A stretch of DNA of 25,506 nucleotides from NCBI GenBank assembly GCA_003561815.1, contig PWVP01000015.1, positions 1 to 25,506 of the forward strand, given 5' to 3'. Below the pieces are notes generated by a model, which searched no databases, was not told the origin of the DNA, and worked only from the letters and a program-made list of their open reading frames with translations. The position numbers were made by a program, and so were the translations under genes. This DNA is from Campylobacterota bacterium. GTDB taxonomy: Bacteria > Campylobacterota > Campylobacteria > Campylobacterales > SZUA-545. Of this stretch, positions 1 to 8,900 are shown one piece after another (the first letter of the stretch is position 1; each line of letters begins with the position of its first letter).

Positions 1-909
1 GGCGAGGTGAATCTGCGGATCCGCTCAGGTTCGGCCGATGAGAGCGCCGTGGGGACCAATATGCAGATCAGTGCGCGCCATATCGAGATTGAGGGGAGTG
101 TGGAGGCGGGTGCAGTGATTTGCGCGCGTACCATCCGCATCAACGGCTCTGTGCACAGAAGCGCCCGCCTGATTGCTGATGCGATCGCCGTGGGGGTGCT
201 CAAAGGGGAGGCCAGAGGGGACTTTGTCACGGTGGATGTGCTGGAGGCGGGCCTGATCCATGCGCAGGATGCCAAGATAGAGCGCGCGGTGGGGGGAGAG
301 GTGTATGCTGAGCAGATCTGGGTCGGCCTGATGCGTGGTGGAACCTCTCTGCGGGCGGCGCGATCGGTTGTGTTGGAGGGCACGGGTTGCTCGGATAGTC
401 AGATCTGCATCGATCCGCTGGCCTCACCGGCTTTTGCTGCCCGCTACCATGAGCTGCGCCATCAGGAGGAGGAGAGTCGGATACACCAGAGGGATCTCAA
501 GGCACAGAAGCAGAAGCTTGTCCGCTGGTTGCGTACCCGTCAGGCAGCCTACACGGAGGCTATCGGGCTGCTCAAGGTGCCTCGGGCGCGAAAAAGCCCA
601 TCTTTGCAAAGTGCCAAAGAGCTTATCCGGCGCTATAGAGACCAGCACAAGCAGCTAGAGCGGATCGATGAGCAGCTGCGCGTGCAGAGTCCGGCGGAGC
701 TGGAGACGCTACGGGAGGCGGCCGATGCGGTGGCGCTTGAGGCGCAGATTGTGAACCGTTCGGGGGTGTGGTGGGGCCAAAGCCGGATCACCTACAGCTT
801 TCTGGCGCGATCCAATCCGCCCCCTTTGGTGGTCGATGAGGCTGCTCAGGGGGTTCGATGTATCTTCTATGACGGCCAGCAGGTGGTGGCTTCGCGCCGC
901 ATGGATTAG
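1..909 (+). CDS. FapA/DUF342 family protein, 3' part (5' end outside window)
   Basis: The frame is open from base 1, so the gene begins upstream; the GTG at 7 is only the first possible start inside the window. About the first 130 residues are short repeating beta-strands rich in Ile, Val, Ala and Gly (ISARHIEIEGSVEAGAVICA, then similar rungs), the right-handed beta-helix pattern of the FapA C-terminal domain. Residues about 150-245 are charged and helical (Gln, Arg, Glu, Lys rich), a likely coiled coil, followed by a short beta-rich tail. FapA-type proteins are widespread in Campylobacterota and were named for a link to flagellar assembly; the biochemical role is poorly known. It ends tail to tail with arfB, the two stop codons overlapping by 4 bp. 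The family call rests on fold pattern and size, not on a catalytic motif. Confidence 0.7.
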   Translation, partial: GEVNLRIRSGSADESAVGTNMQISARHIEIEGSVEAGAVICARTIRINGSVHRSARLIADAIAVGVLKGEARGDFVTVDVLEAGLIHAQDAKIERAVGGEVYAEQIWVGLMRGGTSLRAARSVVLEGTGCSDSQICIDPLASPAFAARYHELRHQEEESRIHQRDLKAQKQKLVRWLRTRQAAYTEAIGLLKVPRARKSPSLQSAKELIRRYRDQHKQLERIDEQLRVQSPAELETLREAADAVALEAQIVNRSGVWWGQSRITYSFLARSNPPPLVVDEAAQGVRCIFYDGQQVVASRRMD

Positions 910-1295
910 TCTTCGCCCCCTTTGCGCGATCTTTTGAGATCCGATCGCCGCTTTTTGGCCTCCAGCCGCCGTTTTTTAGAGGCCTTGGTCGGTTTGGTGG
1001 CGATCCGCTTTTTAGGCGGGTTGCGCGCTGCTTCGATCAGTGCCTCTAATCGGGCGATCGCCTCAGCGCGGTTTTCGGCCTGTGATCGGTGGGTGCAGGC
1101 CTGAATCACCACCACCCCCGCCTCACTGATGCGGTGATCGTTTCGCTGAAGCAGCCGCTCTTTATGCGCCTCGCTTAGCGAAGAGGCGTGGATGTCAAAG
1201 CGCAGCTCGATACCGCTGGAGACTTTGTTGACATTTTGCCCCCCCGGCCCACCACAGCGGATCGGAATCAGGGTGAACTCGCTTTCGTCTATCAT
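906..1295 (-). CDS. arfB: Peptidyl-tRNA hydrolase ArfB (YaeJ-like ribosome rescue factor)
   Basis: ArfB enters the empty A site of ribosomes stalled on mRNA without a stop codon and releases the peptide. The release-factor GGQ motif is present (GGPGGQNVNK, residues about 15-24), followed by the conserved LRFDI and HRSQ.NR segments. The C-terminal tail is very basic (TKPTKASKKRRLEAKKRR), the part that in ArfB sits in the mRNA channel. Length is 129 aa against about 140 in E. coli. I chose the ATG at 1295; a GTG at 1313 would add six residues. The longer reading frame to 1469 runs into the preceding receiver gene and is not needed. It is the last gene of the minus-strand operon, 37 bp after the receiver gene. 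The GGQ codons contain a G7 run (1239-1245) that is in frame. Confidence 0.9.
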   Translation of the reverse strand: MIDESEFTLIPIRCGGPGGQNVNKVSSGIELRFDIHASSLSEAHKERLLQRNDHRISEAGVVVIQACTHRSQAENRAEAIARLEALIEAARNPPKKRIATKPTKASKKRRLEAKKRRSDLKRSRKGGED

Positions 1296-1332
1296 ATCGG
1301 GAGTATAGCGCACCTTGGCGCCTATGCAGGAT

Positions 1333-1686
1333 TTATCTATCCAGCAGCTTGACAATAGCGGCGTTGATGGCCTCCAGGCGAAAGGGTTTGGGTAGCACTT
1401 GGGTGTTCTCCGGGGGCTTTGTGATCTGATCGGTGCGTGCTGAGATGATGATAAAGGGGGTTTGGGCATAGAGGGTGCGGATCGCCTCGATAAGTGCCAG
1501 TCCCCCCATGTCGGGCATCTGCAGATCGGTGATGATGAGATCGTAGCGCTGCTCTTTAAAAAGCGCTAGAGCCTCAGCGCCGTCTGCGGCCCGATCGACC
1601 AGGCACTCGCGTGAAGTGAGGGTGCGCTGAAGAATCTCACCGATCGCCGTGTAGTCATCGACGATCAGTATCCGGCGCTGGGTCAC
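1333..1686 (-). CDS. Stand-alone response regulator receiver (CheY-like)
   Basis: A single receiver domain of 117 aa with no output domain. Conserved residues are visible: acidic pair D10-D11 (LIVDD), phosphoacceptor D54 (IITDLQMPDMGG), switch Ser S82 (FIIIS) and K100 (LPKPF). Such proteins pass phosphate to or from kinases or bind a partner protein; the partner here is not evident. The start is a GTG at 1686, with only a weak AAAGAGA upstream that overlaps the end of the preceding barrel gene, 12 bp away, so translation is probably coupled. It lies in the same operon as the giant surface protein, lipoprotein and barrel protein, which suggests a role in that system, but this is inference. It differs from the full-length regulator at 12127. 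Confidence 0.88.
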   Translation of the reverse strand: MTQRRILIVDDYTAIGEILQRTLTSRECLVDRAADGAEALALFKEQRYDLIITDLQMPDMGGLALIEAIRTLYAQTPFIIISARTDQITKPPENTQVLPKPFRLEAINAAIVKLLDR

Positions 1687-1698
1687 CGCTGCGTCTCT

Positions 1699-2688
1699 TT
1701 AAAAACGCCAGCCTGCCTGAAGCCCCACTTTAATCAGCGAGTCGAGGGTGGTGGTCTTCTCCTGGGCGGCGACATCCTGATGGGTCTTTTGGCCCACCTG
1801 TAGATAGGTGACATACAGACCCAGCTCGATCGACTTGAGCCACTCTGCCTGGCTCCAGGCTGAGGCGGGGGTGCGGATACCGGCTGTCGGGCCGTAGACC
1901 ATGCCGCTGTCGCTATCGCTGGTCAGATCGGTCTCAAACTGCAGATAGCCCGCACGCAGCCCCAGATAGGGCGTGATGCGCGACTCGCGCTCAAAGAGGT
2001 AGTCGGCCCCTAGCAGGAGTGACTGGGTCTGGGCGTTGTCCCACTGCGCCATCTCCAGGGCGGCACTCACGCTCCAGTGGTGACCGCCAAGCAGCAAGCG
2101 CTTATCGATAAAGAGCCCAATCTCGATCGTCGTCTCTCGAAGATCCGCCTCGGTTAGCGCCTGATCGCTCCAGCGGGTTTGGGAGTCGGGCTTGGAGCCG
2201 CCTATCTGAAGCCCGATGCGGTAGGGGTTGGCTATGCGCTCTTGGGTTCTGGGCTCTTTAGGCTCTTGGGCCACGGGCTCTGGTGCTGTGATGGTCGCTG
2301 GTTTATCAGAGCGCTCTAGTTCATAGGCGATCTCTAGGGTGTAGCACCCTTTAGGGGGGCTATAGACCCAGAAAAGATCTCGGGTTTTAAAGAGCAGATC
2401 GCGAAGGTGGCGCCGGTGCTCTGGCGCATCGACCACACTCTCAATCATAGCCGCTCTAGCAAGGCTCTCTGCACCGACTAGAAGCTGCGCTTTGGGCGCA
2501 TCCCAGGTGAGCTGACTATCGACTATCCGGGCATCGGGTGGCAGCTGGTATCGAAACTCCACCCGGCTTTGATCCTCAGCGGCACAGCTGGTGAGGCTGA
2601 TACAGGGCTGCTCATCTTTAGATGTGCAGAGGGAGCCAGCCATTAGGGCAACAGGAAGCAGGGCGATCAGTATAATTGAGATTCGCAT
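1699..2688 (-). CDS. Outer-membrane beta-barrel protein with periplasmic N-terminal domain
   Basis: 329 aa. The first 17 residues form a classical signal peptide (MRISIILIALLPVALMA, cleavage near AGS). Residues about 18-130 form a small Cys-containing domain (several Cys: LCTS, QPC, TSC, KGC) that could be periplasmic. A Pro/Glu-rich linker (about 133-152) follows. From about 155 to the end there are alternating amphipathic strands, and the chain closes with GLQAGWRF, a terminal Phe typical of barrels inserted by BAM. The size of the last part fits an 8-stranded OmpA/OmpW-like barrel. The start is supported by GGGGAG 4 nt upstream of the ATG. It lies 8 bp after the lipoprotein gene and is co-transcribed with the giant repeat protein, so it may anchor or export it; no sequence motif proves that. 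Confidence 0.7.
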   Translation of the reverse strand: MRISIILIALLPVALMAGSLCTSKDEQPCISLTSCAAEDQSRVEFRYQLPPDARIVDSQLTWDAPKAQLLVGAESLARAAMIESVVDAPEHRRHLRDLLFKTRDLFWVYSPPKGCYTLEIAYELERSDKPATITAPEPVAQEPKEPRTQERIANPYRIGLQIGGSKPDSQTRWSDQALTEADLRETTIEIGLFIDKRLLLGGHHWSVSAALEMAQWDNAQTQSLLLGADYLFERESRITPYLGLRAGYLQFETDLTSDSDSGMVYGPTAGIRTPASAWSQAEWLKSIELGLYVTYLQVGQKTHQDVAAQEKTTTLDSLIKVGLQAGWRF

Positions 2689-2696
2689 CCGCTCCC

Positions 2697-2963
2697 CTAC
2701 TTCAGCACATAGTCGCCACGCAACAGATCGGCGCTGCCGCTGTTGAGTGTGACAAACTTAGTGTCGTTTGAGAGGATGTGGTTGACAGTGATATTGGCCC
2801 CTGCGCCGGGAACCACCTCATCGCCGGGAAACACCTGATAGGTGACGCCGGTGAGCATTTCGATGGCGCTGTCGCTTACATGCTTATCCTGGAAGCGCCC
2901 CTCACATCCGCTTAGAATCAGTAAAAAGAGTATCGCTACGAGTAGCTTAATCATCCATCTCAT
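2697..2963 (-). CDS. Small lipoprotein
   Basis: 88 aa. A positively charged start (MRWMIK) and hydrophobic core end in the lipobox LSGC with Cys20, so the mature protein should be lipidated. The mature part is about 69 residues, ending in a probable beta-rich stretch (VTLNSGSADLLRGDYVLK). A strong GGGGGAG ribosome site lies just upstream of the ATG. The gene sits 9 bp after the stop of the giant repeat protein and 8 bp before the barrel gene, so it belongs to the same transcript. The function is not recognised; a periplasmic or outer-membrane helper for the giant protein or the barrel is an inference from position only. Confidence 0.75.
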   Translation of the reverse strand: MRWMIKLLVAILFLLILSGCEGRFQDKHVSDSAIEMLTGVTYQVFPGDEVVPGAGANITVNHILSNDTKFVTLNSGSADLLRGDYVLK

Positions 2964-2972
2964 CGGCTCCCC

Positions 2973-5900
2973 CTAAAATCTTAAAATACGCGTCACATCG
3001 CTGGTGACTTCGATCTCGAGATCGTCATCGTGCTCTTTGATGATCGATCGGTTGCCCCGCTCGAAAGGGGTGCTCTCATGGACCGTGGGCAGTATCACCT
3101 CCCACGCCCCTGTGGCGCTATTGAAGCGCTCAAACCGCGTGAGGCTCTCGCCGTTTGGCAGCGTATGGACGATCGCCCGCACGGTGGGGTCGGCGGTGGG
3201 CTGCACTTCGGTCGCGATCGCCCCGCTCTCATCGATGCGGGTCTGGATATCGGCGCTCGTCACATTTGTGTCAGCACGGGTGGTGGTCCCTTCGGTAGTG
3301 AGCGCATGGCTGGCCTGACCGTCGGCGGTGGCCTCTACCTGGTAGTGTTTATCCCCCTCATCGAGTGTGGTGAGGATGTAGGGTTTGCCTTCGCCATCGG
3401 TTCCGATGGTGGTGTTCGCACCGGGTTTTTCGCTGGTGGCGTTTGTGGTGGCTGAGTTGCCGCTGCTATCGGTTCGATCCATCCGGTGGGTCGCCGCGCC
3501 GCTGTTTGTGGCGCTGACGCTGAGATCCACTGTGCCGCCATCACCATCTGAGAGGCCGCCGATCGCGGTGTTGACCCCCTCATCGCTCAGCGTGGTGGTC
3601 GCTCCGGCGATCTGGCTCTGGGCGGTGGTGGCTGGTGCGCCACCGGCTGGCTCCACCCGGTGGCTGGCCTGACCGGTCGGGCTGATAGTTCCACTGGCGC
3701 TGCTTCCCTCTGCATCGGTGCGGGAGGTGCTATAGGATCCGTCGCCGTTTTGGGTTACGCCGGTTGAGCCACTGCTGGTATCGACAAGCCCTGACTGGCT
3801 CTCGCTGCCGTCGGGGTTGGTGCGGGTTATGCTCGCTTCAGTGGCACTGGCGCTGCTGCTGATAGTCGAGATCCCAGCAGAGCTAAAGCCCAGTGAGGAT
3901 CCTTCTGGCAGGGTCTGGGTGACGCCATTTTCGTCTTCGTAGGTTATGGTGCCATTAGGATGGAGTTCGACAACCCACTCCTCACCACTCCCATCATCTT
4001 TGGGGTAGCTTATCTCAATCGTGCCGTCATCTTTAATCACAGTTGTGCTGCCTGGTTCATCGAGGCTGATGCTGGAGATGTTGTTATCATCCCCATGTGC
4101 CATCTGCACCAGCCCCGTCCCGCCCGGATAGGTGGTTACATTAAAATCCTCTCCCTCCAGGCGGGTGGTGCCATCTCTTTTTGTTGTCCCCTCCACCGGC
4201 AGGTAGGAGGTGGCTTTTGTTTCGATTCCTGAACTGTTGGTCTGTGTGTAGCCAGTTTCGCCATCGGGCCCATAAAGGGTCGCCTCCAGCGTACTGACGC
4301 CGCCGCCAGGCAGGGTGGAGCTGCTTTGCAGATTGATCTGGCCGTTATTGCTAGGTGTAATGCTCAGATCCTCTGCGTAGCTGGTCCACCCTGCCTGCTG
4401 CGCACCACCCTGACCGACGGAGAGGGTGGTGCTCGGCTGGCCTTCAGCGCTGGTGACGATCCCCATTTCGACCATCTCGCCGTCGCGTGTTCCGCTATAG
4501 GCGGTGGTCGCACTCATCCCATCACCGCTGAGTGACTGGTAGAAAGGTGCGCCGATGCCGTCATCGACCAGCGTCACCTCCTGCTTCAGGCCCGACTGGC
4601 TTGTAGCGGTGATGGGTTGCTCGGTTTTACCATCGGCGGTACTGCTCTCACCGATGTTCACACCGTAGCCCTCTGTCCCCTCTCCCTCCTCCGCCTCCGC
4701 TTCACGCCACTGGGCGATAATGGTGAGATTGGCATCAACCATGTCAAAATCGACATTCCAGCCATCAAACTCATAGCCAAACCGCCGCACCGTCGGCTCG
4801 GTGGCACTCTGGCCGATCGGCACGGTCTGACTCAGCTCTCCGCCACCGATAATGCGGTAGCCGCCATTGGGATCGAAGCTCACCTCAAAGGCGTAGGTGC
4901 CTGTGATGTCGATGCCATCTAAGCCGCTGTTGGTGAGATCGATGGTGCCGTCATCTGTGGTGATGCTTGTGCTGGTGTCATCGAGTACCACGGTCTTCTC
5001 GCCATCGGTGATATGGATAGAGCCGTCGGGATTGATCACCACATCGCTCGGGTGTGGAGCGGTGATGGTGGTCTCTTTACCGTTGCTATCGGTGTAGACG
5101 ACGGTGACATCACCGTTTGCGGCGATGGTGGCGTTAAAGTCGATGCCCGCTACGCTCCCCTCTAGTGTGGCGTGGCCGTTCTCATCCACGATCGCTTCGA
5201 TCGGGGAGATCCCTTCGGCGGTGATGGTTGAAGCCTCGGCCGCGCCATCGGGTGTGGTGGCGAAGTGGGTGGTGCCGTTGATCTCATTGGTCAGGACCAC
5301 TTCGTGGCCACCTGCGTAATCAAAGGTGTGGGTCAGTGCCGCACCGTCGCCGCCATCAACTGTGATCTCTGGCTCATCGTCTTTCTGATAGTAGTGCAGC
5401 GTCGTGGCCTGCTGGTCCCCCTCTTCGGTGGTGTAGAGGATCGACTTGGTGTGCCAGCCGTCTCGATTCTCATCCTCATCGATCTCGATATCGGGATCGA
5501 TGGTGCCGGGGTGTGCAAACCATACGGCCGTGACATTGGTGTCAGCGGTGATATAGTCAAACGATCCTTCCCATGTGGCAAAGTCGTAGCCGGTTCGGTT
5601 TACATCGGGGGCGGTGACCGCTTGGGCGTAGTCGATTGTCTGGTTGAGATCCCCGCCGCCGGTTCGATAGCCACCTCTGGCATCAAAGACGACAGCAAAG
5701 CTCTTATCCACCAGCACATCCGCTGCGGTGACGCTGATGCTCTCTCCGGCCGCCTGGGTGTGGCTGTTGCCGTGTTTGTCCTGGTAGGTGGTGGTGCCAT
5801 CGGGATGGAGTGTGACCTCACGATCGCCGTGGGTGGCGGTGAGGGTGCCATCCTCGCCGATGAGCACATCGTTAGGGTAAGACAGATCGATGGTGGTGAC

Positions 5901-8900
5901 ATCCCCGTTTGCGTTGGTGTAGGTGACGGTGGTGTTGCCCTCCGGTGAGGTGGTGACCGTAAAGCTTTTATCGCCCTCTAGATCGCCGCTTAGGGTGGCG
6001 GTGCCCGCTTCGTCTACCTTGGCTTCGATCGGCGAGATACCCTCGGCGGTGAGGGTGGAGGGTTTTTTCTGGCCGTCTGGTGTGGTGGCAAACTGCGTGG
6101 TGCCGTTGATCTTATTGGTTAGCGCCACTTCATGGCCAGTGCCGTAGCCGCTGAAGTTGTGTACCAGCGCTTTGCCTTCGCCGCCGCTCATTGCGACATC
6201 GATTGAGCCGTCGTTGAAGTATTTAAGCGTGGTGTTCTGATCGGCTCCATCTGTGGTGGTGTAGTCGATCGGCTTGGTGTGCCAGTTGCCATCGGTTGTC
6301 GTCTCTAGCGCCTGGGTGTCGATCACTCCGGGCCCCGGTGTCCAACGCGCTTCGATGGTGCGGCTGGAGTTGACATAGGTGAAGTTGCCATCCCAGCTGA
6401 GGGTGTAGCCCTCCCTCGTGATAGCAGGCGCGGTGGCCGACTGGCCGTGATCGATACTCTGCGTGAGGCTGCCATCTTCAAGTGTGCCGCCGTTTAACCG
6501 GAAGGTGACGGTGTACTTTTTGCCAACCCACTCGACATCTTTTTCGCCCTCTTCGTCGGTGACCTTTAGCGTACTGCCCGCCGGTGCGGTGTGCTCTTCG
6601 CCCTCTTTGTCGGTAAAGGTGGTGGAGCCGTCAGGATTAATGGTGAGCTCCACATCGTCCGATGTGGCGGTGATGCTGCCGTCGCTATTGATGACCACAT
6701 CGTTTTTGTAGGGGAGTGTGACGGTGGTGACTTCGCCCTCGGCATTGGTATAGGTGATGGTGGTGGAACCATCAGTACCAAGCACCGCTTTAAAGGTGCT
6801 GCCATTTACAAAGCCGCTTAGAGTGGCGGTGCCCTCTTCGTCTACTTTGGCTTCGATCGGCGAGATTGCTTCGGCGGTGAGGGTGGAGGGCTCACTCTCG
6901 CCAGCAGGTGTGGTGGCGAAGCGGGTGTTGCCATCGCTGTGGTTTTCTAGCGCCACCGTCTGCCCATCATCGTAGCCGCTAAAGGTGTGTACCAGCGGGT
7001 TACCATCCTTGTCACCGCCGCTGACATCAACATTGACGCTTTCATCCTGGAAGTATTTGATGGTGGTGTTTTGATCGGTGCCGCTGCTCCGGCTGTAATC
7101 CAGCGGTTTGGTGTGCCAGTGTCCACCGCCCGATTGGCCGGGGGTCAGGCTATCGATCACACCGTTAGCAGCACTCCAGCGCGCGGTGATATTGAGATCC
7201 TCGATCACCTCGCTCAGATCGAAGGCGCTGTCCCATCCGGCGAATGTGAAGCAGCCAGTGGTTCCGTCGCTACAGTTTCTGACAAGCACAGGTTCTTCGG
7301 CAGATGTATCGACCGCAAGTGTCTGAACTGGCTCAATACCAAGGTGATCGGGGTGCCGTTCTCCACCATTAGGATCAAAACTAACGACTACCGAGAAGTC
7401 CGCGCTAACATCGATATTGTTATTTGCATCCTTTTCAAGAGTAACGGTGCGCTCCTGGCCATCCACCTTTTCAGTCACTGTGGTAGTGGTATCCTCCAAA
7501 ACAACAGACTTCTCGCCATCGGCTAGCGTAACATTGCCATCCTCATCAACGCTTCCTGTAGTGACGGTCAGCTTGCCGTCAGGATCGATGAGTACATGAC
7601 TGGCGTAGGGGGCCTCTACGACGGTCTCTTTGCCGTTGCTGTCGGTGTAGGTGACTCGGATGGTACCATCGGGGTTGGTGACGGCTTCGAAAGAGATGCC
7701 GTTTACGCTGCCGCTTAGGATGGTGCGGCCCTGCTCATCGACGGTGGTTTCTAGATCGTGGATACCCTGTGCGCGGACGGTGGAAGCACCTTCGGTGCCG
7801 CCCTGTGGTGTGGTGGCGAAGGTGGTGTTGCCATCTGCGGTTTGGGTGAGTTGGGCGTTATGGGAGCCGGCATAGTCGAACTCGTGCACCAGCGCTTCGT
7901 CGCCCCCGCCGCTGGCGGTGATGGTGGCTGTGCCGTCATCGTAGTAGTTGAGCGTGTGCTGGTGGCTGGTGTTGGTGTCGTCGTTGTAGTCGATCGGCTT
8001 GGTGTACCAGTGGCCCCCGGTGTGTTCGGCCAAGGTGGTGTGATCGGCGATGGTGTTCGCTTCGTCGGGTTTCCAGAGGGGGTGTATGGTCAGATCGCGG
8101 GTCACATAGCCGAAGGGTTTGTGCCAGCCCTGCATAAAAAAGCGTGGCTTGGTCGGGTCATCGGGGGTGTGTGTAGCCCCGCTACCGTAGGGAACGCTGG
8201 ATGCCGTGTAGCTGCCTTGGCCGCCACTGGTGCCCCCCAGATAATCCCATACGACCGTGTACTCTTTGCCCAGGACAATCACATCATCTTCGATCACCGC
8301 CATATCGACACCGGGATCCTGGGTGTAGGCGTTGCCGTCTTTTCCGGTGTAGCTCACCGAGCCGTCGGGGTTGATAGTGAGGCTGCCTCGGGTTGGCAGG
8401 GTGATGTTTCGCACATCCACACTCATATAGTTGGCGTTGTCCATATCGTAGTGGGCGCACCACTGGAGCGTATGATCGGCGGGGGGCAACTCGTGTGTGT
8501 GAGTCACCCAGCCGGAGGTGGTGGTAGTAGCGATGCTGGCCGTATCAGTAGGAAAGTAGAAAAAAGCGTAGCTGCCATTTGTAAACAGATCGTATTCAAA
8601 CGAAATCTCTACGGTCGATGCTGTGCTATACGCTAGCGACAGACATCTTTTGTCACTGATATTGATCACATCATGGCTGGTATAGATTTGTGTCACCGGA
8701 TCGTAGGTCCACCCATCCTCCCCCACATCCAGCTGCCCCGCAAAATCTTTGATCAGAGGAAACGCAGTATCGATGCTGCCATCACTATTAATCACCACAT
8801 CGCCCGGATGGGGCAGAGTGGCGGTGGTGGTTTCACCCTGTGCGTTGGTGTAGGTGATGGTGGTGTTGCCATCGGGGGTGGTGACGACCTCGAAGTGTGA

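Noticed and set aside
1296..1469. N-terminal extension of arfB to the ATG at 1469
   Set aside because: It lies inside the receiver gene in another frame, and the extra residues do not resemble the family.
2669..2676. TATAAT-like hexamer on the plus strand within the barrel gene
   Set aside because: It points away from any gene and lies in the signal-peptide codons; no -35 is associated.
7758..8636. 292-aa open frame on the plus strand opposite the giant gene
   Set aside because: It is rich in Gly, Val and Ile in the way produced by antisense reading of Asp/Thr-rich repeats; no ribosome site or domain. The same holds for 5265-5948, 6987-7526, 9154-9513 and the other plus-strand frames in 3000-10400.
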